From the NCBI GenBank assembly GCA_040768665.1, contig JAXGMN010000035.1, positions 62,001 to 126,000 of the forward strand: DNA of 64,000 nt, given 5' to 3'. Of this stretch, positions 8,791 to 18,270 are shown in pieces. Made by a program: the position numbers and the translations under genes. The first letter of the stretch is position 1, and every line of letters starts with the position of its first letter. Source of the stretch: JABWBD01 sp040768665. GTDB taxonomy: Bacteria; Planctomycetota; Planctomycetia; Pirellulales; Thermoguttaceae. The notes under the pieces are model-generated. The model saw only the letters and a program-made list of their open reading frames with translations. It was not told the origin of the DNA and did not search any database.

Positions 8791-10545
8791 CTATCGGCCG
8801 CGCGGCCCTTGGTAGGTGAGATCGACGTAGAACGTCGTGGAAGCGAGCCCGTCGCGGGCTGCCTTCAGGCGGAGTGGGCGGCGAGGTGCAAAGCGTACGT
8901 CGCGGCGGGTGGCGCCGCCGACGGCGATATGCAGGTTGCTGAACTCGCCTTGGTCGCCCTCGGCCAGACGAACGGCAATGCTGTTGAGCCGCCGCAACAT
9001 GTCGGGCTGCAGCGGAAAGGAGAGGGCGCGTGACTTCTCGGCCGGCGTGATCGTGCCGACTGACTGGCCGTTGACCAGGACCTCGGCGGAGTGCTGAGGA
9101 GACTTGGAAACCTGCAAGTGCAGTTTCGCCGTTTCGCCGGCTTGGTACGGCTCGGGCTTGTCGTTGAGCACGAGGATGGGGCGCTGTTGCTCCTCGGTGC
9201 CTTGCTCGTCGGCAACGGTGAACACCAGGTCGTAGACGCCGTCGGTCAGGGCGCCCAGATCGAGTTCCGCGCGAAAGCTCTTCTTCATCTGCCCGGCAGG
9301 TGCAAGCTTTGCTTCGGCTTCCTGATCGGCGACGCGGCAGGTCACACGCTGTAGCGTATGATCCAAGTCGCCGACGGCGCCCTCCAAGCGTACGTCGCCG
9401 CGAAGGAGTTCTTCCCAGGCGGGGCGTTTGACCTCGATCGCGCGCGGGTGCGCCCAATCGAGGAAGAGATGCTCGACTTTCGCGTCCTCAACGCGGTAGA
9501 GCACATAGGCCCACGGGTCGGGCGGGTAGGGGATCAGGCCGTGCCAGGCGTACGAGACGGCGCCGCCCATCACCGCCGGAGCCCCGCCAAAACTGCTGAC
9601 CGCACGATTGTGGCCGTGGCCCCAGAGGGTCAGGATGAGGCGTTTTCCTTTCAGGGCGCCGAGGAGTCGTTCAACCGACGGCCCCTGGCCAAGCGGCTGG
9701 TGGATCAAGAGGACGACGGGCTCGGAAGTTTTGACCGTCGCCAGATACGCGGCGGCCCAATCGGCACTGGCTTCGTCGAGCCCGTCGCGATAGCCGTTCG
9801 ACGCTGTGGGATCGAGGGTCGTTCCGTCCAGGGCGATGAAATGGTAGTTGCCGTAGCGAAAGGCGTAGCTGGTCGGGCCGAACCGTTTGCGGTACAGTCC
9901 CTTGCCCGTGTCGGAGGCCGGGCTTTCGTCTTTCAGCCCGATGGCAACATGCTCGTGGTTGCCGATGAGGTTTCGCACCGGCGCGTGCAGGCTTGCGGTG
10001 GCTTCCTCGTAGAGGTCGAAGAGCGTCTTGGCCTGCGGCGGTGTCACGCGCAGGGCGTCGATCACGAGATCGCCGGTGTGAACGGCAAATGACAGGGGCA
10101 CTGCCAGGCCGTTCACGTGGTCCAGGTATCGGCGGTATTGCGGCATGGCGTCGGGGCGGAGGTGCATGTCCGTTCCCTGGACGAAGTAGAAGGGCTCGGC
10201 TTGCTCCGCTTTCTTCAAGGCGAAGTCGGCTGTTTGATTGGCTGCGTCGTCGCCGACATACACCCACCAAGGTCCGCTCGGCCATGTTCCGGGCGGATTG
10301 ATCACGAAGACGTCGGCCGGTCCCGCAACCGCATCCAGGATATACCGCCCCTGGCGATCGGTCTTGACCAGCCGGACCGCATCGCTCACCAGACAATCGG
10401 CCACCGGCGAGTCGGCGGAATCGTAACGGCCGTTGTCGTTTCGATCCAGAAACACCCGTCCGCTGACCTCGGCGGCTTCCGTCCCGCCGGCAAACAGGAC
10501 AACGCAGCAGAAGATGCTCAGCAGCGGGGATCGTAAGATTCCCAT
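8791..10545 (-). CDS. Secreted calcineurin-like phosphoesterase
   Basis: The 584-residue protein has a signal peptide (MGILRSPLLSIFCCVVLFAG), an N-terminal Cna-B/MetallophosN-like domain (GRVFLDRNDNGRYDSADSPV) and a metallophosphatase core with QGTDMHL, HTGDLV, GNHEH, HQPLGQ and GHGHN metal-binding motifs. A C-terminal beta domain follows (MetallophosC-like). It probably hydrolyses a phosphoester in the periplasm; the substrate is unknown. I start at the ATG at 10545, where the signal peptide begins; the upstream extension to 10611 reads like leader sequence. It lies upstream of the chimera on the same strand with a 58-bp gap. Confidence 0.85.
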   Translation of the reverse strand: MGILRSPLLSIFCCVVLFAGGTEAAEVSGRVFLDRNDNGRYDSADSPVADCLVSDAVRLVKTDRQGRYILDAVAGPADVFVINPPGTWPSGPWWVYVGDDAANQTADFALKKAEQAEPFYFVQGTDMHLRPDAMPQYRRYLDHVNGLAVPLSFAVHTGDLVIDALRVTPPQAKTLFDLYEEATASLHAPVRNLIGNHEHVAIGLKDESPASDTGKGLYRKRFGPTSYAFRYGNYHFIALDGTTLDPTASNGYRDGLDEASADWAAAYLATVKTSEPVVLLIHQPLGQGPSVERLLGALKGKRLILTLWGHGHNRAVSSFGGAPAVMGGAVSYAWHGLIPYPPDPWAYVLYRVEDAKVEHLFLDWAHPRAIEVKRPAWEELLRGDVRLEGAVGDLDHTLQRVTCRVADQEAEAKLAPAGQMKKSFRAELDLGALTDGVYDLVFTVADEQGTEEQQRPILVLNDKPEPYQAGETAKLHLQVSKSPQHSAEVLVNGQSVGTITPAEKSRALSFPLQPDMLRRLNSIAVRLAEGDQGEFSNLHIAVGGATRRDVRFAPRRPLRLKAARDGLASTTFYVDLTYQGPRGR

Positions 10546-10624
10546 TCGCCGCTCAAGGATGAAGGCGCGGGAAAAAAACTCTGCTGGAGCTCCGGAGCTT
10601 ACCGGTGTCATCGTTACCTTTCTC

Positions 10625-10749
10625 GTAACCGTTCACGGGGCGGAAGAGAGGGGGACCGGTCCATGTTTTCGGCCGACGTTTTTTGACGCCAAAATACTCG
10701 AACTGGCCGAAAAATGGACCAGTCCCCGGCCGCGGGTGTGAACGGTTAC
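10625..10749. mobile_element. R1 MITE, intact copy with 8-bp target duplication
   Basis: The 125-bp element begins GTAACCGTTCACGGGGCG and ends GTGTGAACGGTTAC. Inside, GGTCCATGTTTTCGGCC and GGCCGAAAAATGGACC form a second inverted repeat. CCTTTCTC occurs directly on both sides (10617-10624 and 10750-10757), a target-site duplication. There is no coding potential. The copy at 25232-25353 belongs to the same family. Confidence 0.8.
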
Positions 10750-10757
10750 CCTTTCTC

Positions 10758-11328
10758 AAGAGAGCCGAGTCGACCCGCTGCTCGAGTATTCAGCAGCCGG
10801 CGATGTCGCGGGCATGGCATCGACGGTTCTGCGTTCCTCCATCGTTGCCGGAGGGGAGGTGCGCGTCAACGCACGCCGTGCGTGACTCCGCTGAAAGAGG
10901 GGGGGTGCGGAAGAGAGAAAGGAAGATGGCAGAGAAGGCAACCGTTCACGGGGCGGAAGAGGGGGACAGGTCCATGTACCCGTCACTCCAACTTTGACGG
11001 AGCACTAGTAGCTGGTGCTGCTTCCGAGCAGCCGGGCTGACATGCGGGTAAATCGTCATCAGCCGCTCGCCTTAGACACCGTCCGTTGCTCATTCTCACG
11101 GGTCGCGCAATCATCTCTTTTCGATTTTACGCAGGCTGCCTAAATTCCGTATTGGCAGAAATACCACGTTGCAGTGCCACGTTGCAGTGGAGAAGAATCG
11201 GGTGAGAAGCTCTTGTTGCACACCCGTGGCGGAAGTGCTGGACTCGTTTCCGGCAGGATGTAAAATGGCCGGAAGAGACAGGATGGGCCGATTCGCAACC
11301 GACGCATCTGGTAGAGATGAGGTGGGTT
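10758..11328. other. Gene-free stretch with truncated R1 and an R8 repeat
   Basis: No gene is recognisable. At 10938-10978 there is the left end of a second R1 element (CAACCGTTCACGGGGCGG...) without a right end. At 11020-11074 lies an R8 repeat (CTTCCGAGCAGCCGGGCTGA ... CCGCTCGCCTTA), also found at 19659-19712. CCACGTTGCAGTG is repeated in tandem around 11164-11190. Confidence 0.6.
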
Positions 11329-12636
11329 ATGTCTCAGTCAACTCTATTCGATCCCCAGACATCCAAGGGTGGAGTTCAAGCTTCGCATCCCGCGATCGAA
11401 GTCATCCGGCGCACAGAGACCGCCGGGGCATCACGTGTCGAAAAATGGCTCGCAGGGCGGATGTTGCGGGCGATCGGCCGCCCGCCGGTCGACCTGATCC
11501 TTTGGGACGGCACGGTCGTTTCCGCCGCGCCGGGTCCGGCGAATGTCCGCGTCGTCATTCACGACCGTCGGACCCTATTGAAAATCGCCGTCAATCCGCT
11601 TCTTAATTTCGGTGAAGCCTACAGCGACGGCCGGCTTGCCGTCGATGGGCGGCTCCGGGATCTGCTCGCGGTCTTCTATCGCCACAAGCCGACCGGTCCG
11701 CCGGGTCTCGTGCGGCGGATAGCGGCGAAGATTCAAGATGTCCTCGGCGGCAACACGCCTCGCGGATCGCGTCTGCACATCCACCACCATTACGATATCG
11801 GCGACGACTTCTACCAGCTTTGGCTCGACCGTGAGATGCTTTACACGTGCGCGTATTATCCCGCGCCGGAGGCGGATCTCGAGGAGGCGCAGCAGGCGAA
11901 GATGGAGCACGTGTGCCGAAAGCTCCGCCTCAAGCCGGGCGAGACGGTGGTCGAAGCCGGCTGCGGCTGGGGCTCGCTCGCCCTTTACATGGCGAGGCAC
12001 TACGGTGTCGCCGTCAAGGCATACAACATATCGCACAAGCAGATCGCGTTTGCCCGTCAGAGGGCCCGCGAAGAAGGCCTTCAGGGCCAGGTGGAGTTCA
12101 TCGAGGACGATTACCGAAGCATCGCGGGGCCGTTCGATGTCTTCGTCTCGGTCGGGATGCTCGAACACGTCGGGGCGGACCATTACCGCGACCTCAGCGC
12201 CGTCATGTCGCGGTGCCTCAGCGGCCGCGGCCGCGGGCTGATCCACTCGATCGGACAACTCCACGCCGGTACCATGCTCAATCCCTGGATCCGGCGGCGG
12301 ATTTTCCCCGGGGCCTATCCGCCGGCCCTGAGCGAAATGGTCCGCGTCGTGGAGTCGGCGGGCCTCGCCGTGCTCGACGTGGAGAACCTGCGCTTGCACT
12401 ACGCGAGAACGCTCGAGCACTGGCTCGCCCGCTTCGAAGCATCGGCGGGTCGCGTGGGGGAGATGTTCGACGAGCGATTTGTCCGCATGTGGCGGCTCTA
12501 CCTGGCCGGGTCGATGGCTTCGTTTGCCGGCGGGGCGCTGCACCTGTTCCAGATCGTCTTCGCGCGTCCGGCGGACGACACCATCCCCTGGACCCGCGCG
12601 TATCTCTACTGCGATGCCCGGGCCGCCGGCGAATAG
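11329..12636 (+). CDS. cfa: Cyclopropane-fatty-acyl-phospholipid synthase family methyltransferase
   Basis: This SAM-dependent enzyme of 435 residues methylates double bonds of membrane phospholipid acyl chains. The CFA core shows YDIGDDFYQLWLD, YTCAYY, the SAM-binding motif VEAGCGWGSLALYMA, and SVGMLEHVG. Length fits the family. I chose the ATG at 11329, preceded by GAGGTGGG, over the one at 11317. It is followed after 4 bp by a geranylgeranyl-reductase-like gene, so the two are likely co-transcribed and act on membrane lipids together. Confidence 0.9.
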   Translation: MSQSTLFDPQTSKGGVQASHPAIEVIRRTETAGASRVEKWLAGRMLRAIGRPPVDLILWDGTVVSAAPGPANVRVVIHDRRTLLKIAVNPLLNFGEAYSDGRLAVDGRLRDLLAVFYRHKPTGPPGLVRRIAAKIQDVLGGNTPRGSRLHIHHHYDIGDDFYQLWLDREMLYTCAYYPAPEADLEEAQQAKMEHVCRKLRLKPGETVVEAGCGWGSLALYMARHYGVAVKAYNISHKQIAFARQRAREEGLQGQVEFIEDDYRSIAGPFDVFVSVGMLEHVGADHYRDLSAVMSRCLSGRGRGLIHSIGQLHAGTMLNPWIRRRIFPGAYPPALSEMVRVVESAGLAVLDVENLRLHYARTLEHWLARFEASAGRVGEMFDERFVRMWRLYLAGSMASFAGGALHLFQIVFARPADDTIPWTRAYLYCDARAAGE

Positions 12637-12640
12637 CACA

Positions 12641-13768
12641 ATGCGAAGCTGCGACGCACTGATCGTCGGGGGCGGGCCGGCCGGGTCGACCTGCGCGTGG
12701 AAGCTTCGCCAGGCGGGACTCGACGTGGTCGTCCTCGACAAGGCCGCGTTTCCCCGCCACAAGGTCTGCGCCGGCTGGATTACGCCATCGGTCGTCGAAG
12801 AGCTTCAACTCGATGTCGACGACTACCGCTCGTCGCGGGTTTTTCAGGCGATCACGTCGTTTCGAACGGCGTGCCTGGGCGGGCCGGAGATCACGACCGA
12901 CTACGGCCGACCGGTCAGCTTCGGGATCCGCCGGTGCGAATTCGACGATTACCTGCTCCGGCGGTGCGGCGCCGCCGTCGAGTTGGGCGAGCCGTTGACT
13001 TCTCTCGAGCGCAACGGTGCCGGTTGGGTCGTCAACGGTTGCCTGCAGACACCGCTCGTCATCGGCGCCGGGGGACATTTCTGTCCGGTTGCGCGTTGGC
13101 TGGGCGCGGAGCGCCAGGCCGCCGACGTTGTCATCGCGGCGCAGGAAATCGAGTTTGAGATGGACCCTCGCCAGGCCGCGGAGTGCCGCGTGGCCCCGGA
13201 AACACCGGAACTCTATTTCTGCCGCGACCTGGAAGGGTATGGATGGTGTTTCCGCAAGGGCGACTTTCTGAATATCGGGCTGGGGCGGATGGACCGGCGC
13301 CAGATCTCCAACCATGTGGCCGACTTCTGCGCCACGCTCCAACAAAACGGCAGGATCCCCGGAACACTGCCCGGCCGATTCCAGGGCCATGCCTATCTCG
13401 ACTACGGCCATTCGCCCCGAAAGATCGCGGACGACGGCGTACTGGTGATCGGCGACGCGGCCGGCCTGGCCTACCCGCAGAGCGGCGAGGGGATCCGGCC
13501 GGCCATCGAGTCCGGTCTGATGGCCGCGGAGGTGATCTCTTCGGCGGGAGGTGATTACGGTCGCGACCGCCTGGCGGCCTACCGGGATCTTCTTCAGGAG
13601 CGGTTTGGACCGCGGACCGGGGGTTCCGGACCGCGAAACTTGCGGTTTTCCGGTCTCCGTCGGAGCCTGGGGAGGAGATTGCTTTCCAACCGCTGGTTTG
13701 TCCGACACGTGGTCCTCGACCGCTGGTTTCGCCACACGCATCAGGGCGCCTGGCCGGTGCCCCGCTGA
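12641..13768 (+). CDS. FAD-dependent oxidoreductase, geranylgeranyl reductase family
   Basis: The 375-residue flavoprotein has the N-terminal dinucleotide-binding motif ALIVGGGPAGSTCAWKL, the family motif FPRHKVCAGWITP, and a C-terminal FAD motif VIGDAAGLAYPQSGEGIRPA. Members reduce isoprenoid or other unsaturated lipid chains, or act as tryptophan-halogenase-like monooxygenases. Coupling to a CFA synthase 4 bp upstream supports a lipid substrate. The start at 12641 follows the CFA stop directly; longer in-frame versions would overlap CFA extensively. Confidence 0.85.
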   Translation: MRSCDALIVGGGPAGSTCAWKLRQAGLDVVVLDKAAFPRHKVCAGWITPSVVEELQLDVDDYRSSRVFQAITSFRTACLGGPEITTDYGRPVSFGIRRCEFDDYLLRRCGAAVELGEPLTSLERNGAGWVVNGCLQTPLVIGAGGHFCPVARWLGAERQAADVVIAAQEIEFEMDPRQAAECRVAPETPELYFCRDLEGYGWCFRKGDFLNIGLGRMDRRQISNHVADFCATLQQNGRIPGTLPGRFQGHAYLDYGHSPRKIADDGVLVIGDAAGLAYPQSGEGIRPAIESGLMAAEVISSAGGDYGRDRLAAYRDLLQERFGPRTGGSGPRNLRFSGLRRSLGRRLLSNRWFVRHVVLDRWFRHTHQGAWPVPR

Positions 13769-14100
13769 CAGGCTACGGCGAGAAAAAAACAGCGACCGCC
13801 AGGACATCAAGCAGCCCGGCTGCTGAGCTTTTTGAAACCGTGGCGGGCGGTTGAGAAAAAAAGGGACCGCCGCCGCAAGACTTCGTCTCTTTACCCCGCC
13901 CGTTTCCGAACATCCGCCAGGATATTCCCCAAAAATGGTAGGGCGGGCGCTTGAACTGGTTTCGGTTCCATGAAAAAATGGAGGCAAGTCCTTTTTCGTC
14001 TCTGTGAACTCTACCGACGGATCGCCCTGCCGGCGGGCCACCGCCGAGTTGGCCTCTTTCCGCCCCGGCACCAGCCCTGCACCTTTGGAGAACAGCACCG
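13769..14100. other. Intergenic, palindrome fragments only
   Basis: I see no gene. Short fragments resembling other repeats occur, including AGCAGCCCGGCTGCT and GGGACCGCCGCCGCAAGAC (R4-like). The last bases before 14101 hold the leader of the HlyD-type gene, without a clear Shine-Dalgarno. Confidence 0.5.
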
Positions 14101-15768
14101 ATGACCGCGTTGATCCGTATTCTGTCCGTTTGCGCCGTGATCGGAGCGCTCCTCGGAGCCAACCGCGCGTGGGCGGACGAGGCTGTGAAGAAAGAAACGA
14201 GCGAAACGAAGGCGAAGCCCGCCGCGAAAGCCGAGCAATCCAAGGCGAAAGATGCGGCAAAGCCCAAGCAGCGGGCGAAGACCGCGCCGAAAGAGAAGCC
14301 TGCGGAAGAGAAAAAGGCCGAAGAGAAGCCTGCGGAAGAGAAAAAGGCCGAAGCGAAGCCGGAACCGAAAGCCGAACCGCCCAAGGAACCGGAGAAATCC
14401 GAGACCGTCAAGGTTACGAAAGAGCCTTTTAAGATCGATCTGAGTCTCAAGGGCGTTTTCGAGGCAACGACCATGGCCGAGATCGCGCTGCGGCCGAAAC
14501 AGTGGAAGGAGTTGACGGTCGTCCGCGCGGTCGAACACGGCCGCGAGGTTCGCAAAGGCGACGTGCTGGTCGAACTCGATCTGGAGAAGATTAACGAGCA
14601 ACTCGCCGATCTCGAGAAAGACCTCCAGCTCTCGGAGCTCTCGTTGAAACAGGCGGAATCAAATCTGAAAATCCTCGAGGCCGCGACCCCGCTCGATCTG
14701 GAATTGGCCGAACGAAACCAAAAGATGGCCGACGAAGACCTTGAGCGATTCCTGGAAATCGACAAGCCGCTGATCGTCAAGAGCGCCGAATTCATACTCA
14801 AGTTGTCGCAGAACAGCCTCGACTACGAGAAAGAAGAGCTCCGGCAGCTTGAGAAGATGTACAAGGCCGACGACCTGACCGAGGAGACTGAGGAAATCAT
14901 TCTCAAGCGGCAGCGCGACGCCGTCGAGCGGGCGCAGTTCTATCTGGAAAACGCCAAGGTGAACCACGAGGAGACACTCAAGGTCGACTTGCCCCGATCA
15001 GAACAATCGCGAAAGTTTCAGACCAAGCAGCAGGAGCTGCTCACCCGACGTTCCCAGGTGAGTCTGCCGCTGAATCTCGAGCAGCAGCGAATCCAATTGG
15101 AGAAAATGAAGGTGGAACGCGAGCGGTCGCTCGATCGGCTGAAAGAATTACGGGCAGACCGGGAGCAGATGACGGTCAAGGCGCCGATGGACGGCATTAT
15201 CTACTACGGTCACTATTCCCGGGGCCAGTGGACCAACGCGACCTCGGCCGCGGAGGAACTTCGGCCGAGCGGGAGCATCACGCGGGACAAGGTCTTCATG
15301 ACCATCGTGAAGCCCCGCCCGATGGTCATCCAGGCCAAGGTTCCGGAGAGTTCGCTCCACTACGTGAAGCCCGGGCTCAAGGGGGCCGTCCAGCCAGGCG
15401 GTTATCCGGAAATGAAGCTTGCGGCCACCATCGACGCAGTCGAGACAGTCCCGCTCGGCGGAGAGTTTGCGGTTATGGTGAAGGTTTCGCTTCCGCACGA
15501 GGCCGAGCCTCTCATGCCGGGGATGAACTGCACGGTCAAAGTCACCCCGTACCTGAAGAAAAGCGCCCTCGTGGCGCCGGCCTCTGCCGTTTTCTCCGAG
15601 AAGTTGGATGACGACAAGCGGTACGTCTATCTTGTCCGCGAAGGCAAGGAGCCTCGCAAACAGCCGGTGACCGTCGGCAAGAAATCGGGAGACAAGATCG
15701 AGATCCTCGAAGGTCTCGACAATGGCGACGAAATCCTCAAGGAAGAACCCAAGAAAAAGGACTCGTAG
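14101..15768 (+). CDS. HlyD-family periplasmic adaptor protein
   Basis: The 555-residue protein has a signal peptide (MTALIRILSVCAVIGALLGA), a Lys/Glu/Pro-rich linker with the tandem repeat KPAEEKKAEEKPAEEKKAE (about residues 60-100), a lipoyl/barrel half (VRAVEHGREVRKGDVLVEL), a long alpha-helical hairpin (about 160-360) and the second half (VKAPMDGIIYYGHYSRGQW; SVPLGGEF-like beta-barrel). Such proteins bridge inner-membrane transporters to outer-membrane channels. No ABC or RND partner is adjacent, so the partner is unknown. It ends where the next reading frame's GTG begins. Confidence 0.8.
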   Translation: MTALIRILSVCAVIGALLGANRAWADEAVKKETSETKAKPAAKAEQSKAKDAAKPKQRAKTAPKEKPAEEKKAEEKPAEEKKAEAKPEPKAEPPKEPEKSETVKVTKEPFKIDLSLKGVFEATTMAEIALRPKQWKELTVVRAVEHGREVRKGDVLVELDLEKINEQLADLEKDLQLSELSLKQAESNLKILEAATPLDLELAERNQKMADEDLERFLEIDKPLIVKSAEFILKLSQNSLDYEKEELRQLEKMYKADDLTEETEEIILKRQRDAVERAQFYLENAKVNHEETLKVDLPRSEQSRKFQTKQQELLTRRSQVSLPLNLEQQRIQLEKMKVERERSLDRLKELRADREQMTVKAPMDGIIYYGHYSRGQWTNATSAAEELRPSGSITRDKVFMTIVKPRPMVIQAKVPESSLHYVKPGLKGAVQPGGYPEMKLAATIDAVETVPLGGEFAVMVKVSLPHEAEPLMPGMNCTVKVTPYLKKSALVAPASAVFSEKLDDDKRYVYLVREGKEPRKQPVTVGKKSGDKIEILEGLDNGDEILKEEPKKKDS

Positions 15769-17243
15769 TGGGCAGTTTGATCGATCCATCGGGCAAGGAC
15801 GGGCAAGTGAAGAAGAGCCTATCCCAAAATCGTTGGGTACTGGCTCATTTTGCGGAGTCTTCGGAGCAAAATGTGCCTGTCCCCTTCTCCCGGCGCGGTC
15901 TTAGGATCGGTTCTAAGTGGCACGCCCGGGATGGGATCGGCTCCCGCCGGAAGCAGACTTTTGCCTCGGTAGAACGCATTGTTCCCGCCGGTTGCGGCAG
16001 TTGTTCCTTCCCCGGTCCCACCTGGACATGGAGGCTCCTGTTCCTGGTGACAGCGGCCGCGGGATTTCCCGCCGGCAGTCTCGGCGCCGAACCCGGCGCT
16101 CTCCCCGTTGCGAAAACAGGTGGAAGCGAATCGGTTGTGGAGGAACTTCCGCGGCCGGAGTCGGTCCGGCCGGTCGACCCTCAGAAACTCGAGGCCGCCA
16201 TCGCCCGCGGCGTCGATTTCCTCATCCAGCGGCAGAACCCGGACGGCTCCTGGGGTTCGGCCCGCAACACCAAGGGGCTGAACATCTACGCCCCCGTGCC
16301 CGGCGCGCACCATGCCTTCCGCACGGCCGTCACGGCGATGTGCCTATCGACGCTGATCGAGCTCGGCACGGACAGCCAGGCCGAACAACAGGCGCTCGAG
16401 CGCGGCGAGGCATGGCTGCTGGAAAACCTTCCCAACCTCCGGCGCGCGAACCCCGAGGCCATTTACAACAACTGGGGCCATGCCTATGCGCTCCACGCCC
16501 TGGTCGACATGCACGGCCGCCTGCCGGACGACAAGAAACGCCGCCGCGCGATCGAAGAGCAGATCCGCCGGCAGATCGACAGGCTTACTCGCTACGAGTG
16601 CGTCGACGGCGGCTGGTGCTATTACGATTTCGAGGCCCACACCCAAAGGCCCAGCGGATCGTCGATCTCGTTCGTTTCCGCCACCGTCTTGACGGCCCTC
16701 AAAGAAGTCGAGGAAATCGGCATCGAGGTGCCGGATCGCATTGTCCAACGGGGGCTGGACTCGATCCGGCGACAGCGTAAGCCGGACTTCAGCTATCTTT
16801 ACGGCGAATATCTCCGGTGGAGCCCGATGTACTCGATCAACCGGCCCGGCGGCAGCCTGGGGCGATCGCAGTCGTGCAATTTTGCCACGCGGATCTGGGG
16901 CGATCAGGCGGTAACCGACGAAGTCTTGATCATTTGGCTCGATCGGCTATTTGCCCGCAATCTTTGGCTCGACATGGGCCGCAAACGCCCCGTGCCGCAC
17001 GAATCCTGGTTTGCCGTGGCCGGCTACTTCTTCTACTACGGGCACTACTACGCGGCTCGCTGCATCGAATTGCTCGAGCCTGCCGAGCAACCCCGGTATC
17101 AGGACCTCCTGGCCACCGTTCTTCTGCCGCTGCAGGAAAAGGATGGCTCGTGGTGGGATTTCCCCTTTTACGACTACCATCAACAGTACGGCACCGCCTT
17201 CGCCCTGATGTCCCTGGCGCGATGCCGCAAGAGCGGTGGCTAG
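15768..17243 (+). CDS. Prenyltransferase/squalene-oxidase repeat protein
   Basis: The C-terminal 350 residues contain alpha-alpha-barrel repeats with QW-like motifs (FLIQRQNPDGSWGS; YECVDGGWCYYDF; LQEKDGSWWDFP), as in squalene-hopene cyclase-related and planctomycete secreted proteins. The cyclase DXDD motif is not seen, so catalytic cyclisation is doubtful. The true start is unclear. The open frame begins at GTG 15768, but an R6 repeat (15818-15909) lies within the first 50 codons, and the hydrophobic segment WRLLFLVTAAAGFPAGSLGA near residue 90 looks like the real signal sequence. The insertion may have displaced the original start. Confidence 0.7.
   Translation: MGSLIDPSGKDGQVKKSLSQNRWVLAHFAESSEQNVPVPFSRRGLRIGSKWHARDGIGSRRKQTFASVERIVPAGCGSCSFPGPTWTWRLLFLVTAAAGFPAGSLGAEPGALPVAKTGGSESVVEELPRPESVRPVDPQKLEAAIARGVDFLIQRQNPDGSWGSARNTKGLNIYAPVPGAHHAFRTAVTAMCLSTLIELGTDSQAEQQALERGEAWLLENLPNLRRANPEAIYNNWGHAYALHALVDMHGRLPDDKKRRRAIEEQIRRQIDRLTRYECVDGGWCYYDFEAHTQRPSGSSISFVSATVLTALKEVEEIGIEVPDRIVQRGLDSIRRQRKPDFSYLYGEYLRWSPMYSINRPGGSLGRSQSCNFATRIWGDQAVTDEVLIIWLDRLFARNLWLDMGRKRPVPHESWFAVAGYFFYYGHYYAARCIELLEPAEQPRYQDLLATVLLPLQEKDGSWWDFPFYDYHQQYGTAFALMSLARCRKSGG
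15818..15909. repeat. R6 element
   Basis: The core CTCATTTTGCGGAGTCTTCG continues to GTGCCTGTCCCC and is shared with the copy at 47373-47464. The ends form an imperfect inverted repeat (GGTACTGGCTCATTT / AAATGTGCCTGTCC). It lies over the presumed 5' end of the prenyltransferase-repeat gene. Confidence 0.65.
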
Positions 17244-17261
17244 ACGGGCTCTTTTACGCGC

Positions 17262-18155
17262 TCACCGACGGGCCAACGCCTCGATTTCCAAATCCACCAG
17301 CCGCCTGACGAGTTCCCGCGGGCTTTGCGGACGGCGGAGCGGTTGCTTGGAAAGCAGCGCCGCGACGAGGCTCGCGACGCCGGCAGGCACCCGCGGTGCG
17401 ACGGCTCGTAGCGAGACGGGCTGAACCTGCCGGTGTTGCTGGACGATCTCCGAAAGCGTGCTCCCTTCAAACGGCAATCGCCGGGCGATCGCCTCAAAAA
17501 GAACGACACCCAAACTGTACAGATCGCTGCGGATGTCGGCTCCCAGTGCCGAGGTGATCATCTCCGGCGCCATGTAGCTGCACGTTCCCAGAATACATCG
17601 GTCGGCGATGGAGCCGGTCTCGGCCGGCCGTCTCGCGAAGCCCAGGTCGAGCAGCGTGGCGTGGCCTTCGGGCGAGACAAAGATGTTCGCCGGCTTCACG
17701 TCCCCATGCATCCAGCCGGCGTCGTCCAGCGCAGCCAGGCCTTCCGCCACCTGCCGGACGATCCACAGAACCTCCGTCACATCCGGGGTCTCGGTTGCCA
17801 GCAGTTCGCGCAACGTCCGACCTTCAAGCCACGGTGTCACGACGTAGTGGGGCGGTCTGCTCAGTCGGGCCGCCAATACGGGAATGACGTGTGGATGGTC
17901 CACAGCTCGCCCTACCTGGGCCTCCCGGCGCAGCAGCGCGGCTGCCCGTGCGTCGTCCTGCCACTGGGGGTGGAGCATCTTCAGGCAGTAGGCGGGAGTG
18001 CTCTGTCCCGTTCCGCATGGCCTCGCCTGATAGACCCGGCAAATGGCTCCTTCGGCCACGAACCGGACCAGCTCCCACCTGCCCACGGTCTCAATCGGCT
18101 GGGTTCGCAAGCCTCCAGCAGCCCGACTGCGTGGGATAGTCTCGGTTCGGGTCAT
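17262..18155 (-). CDS. Serine/threonine protein kinase
   Basis: The 297-residue protein is a bare Hanks-type kinase: glycine loop VAEGAICRVYQA, catalytic lysine in YCLKMLHP, catalytic loop HGDVKPANIF, DLGF for DFG, and SYMAPEM. It has no transmembrane segment or sensor, so it is likely cytosolic. HGD replaces HRD in the catalytic loop and DLG replaces DFG; both are tolerated in bacterial kinases. I start at ATG 18155; the upstream extension to 18239 runs into an R4 repeat. Confidence 0.85.
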   Translation of the reverse strand: MTRTETIPRSRAAGGLRTQPIETVGRWELVRFVAEGAICRVYQARPCGTGQSTPAYCLKMLHPQWQDDARAAALLRREAQVGRAVDHPHVIPVLAARLSRPPHYVVTPWLEGRTLRELLATETPDVTEVLWIVRQVAEGLAALDDAGWMHGDVKPANIFVSPEGHATLLDLGFARRPAETGSIADRCILGTCSYMAPEMITSALGADIRSDLYSLGVVLFEAIARRLPFEGSTLSEIVQQHRQVQPVSLRAVAPRVPAGVASLVAALLSKQPLRRPQSPRELVRRLVDLEIEALARR

Positions 18156-18181
18156 TGGCTCGGACCAGGGCAATAGTGGCC

Positions 18182-18270
18182 TGACGAAAAAGGGGACAGA
18201 CACCGCAAGTAGTAGTGGGTGAATAGACCGAAGCTGCAAGGTCTTGCGGACCCGGTCCCTTTTTTCATCA
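18182..18270. repeat. R4 element
   Basis: An imperfect palindrome runs from TGACGAAAAAGGGGACAG to CGGTCCCTTTTTTCATCA. Related copies are at 19544-19611 (one arm) and 52044-52138. It sits just upstream of the kinase gene start. Confidence 0.6.

Noticed and set aside
12278..14260. 660-codon open frame on the minus strand
   Set aside because: It lies opposite the Cfa and FAD-oxidoreductase genes, which have clear family motifs; the minus frame is Arg/Pro-rich without any domain.
15768..17243. Squalene-hopene cyclase
   Set aside because: Repeats match the fold but the DXDD motif and the usual 630-residue length are missing.
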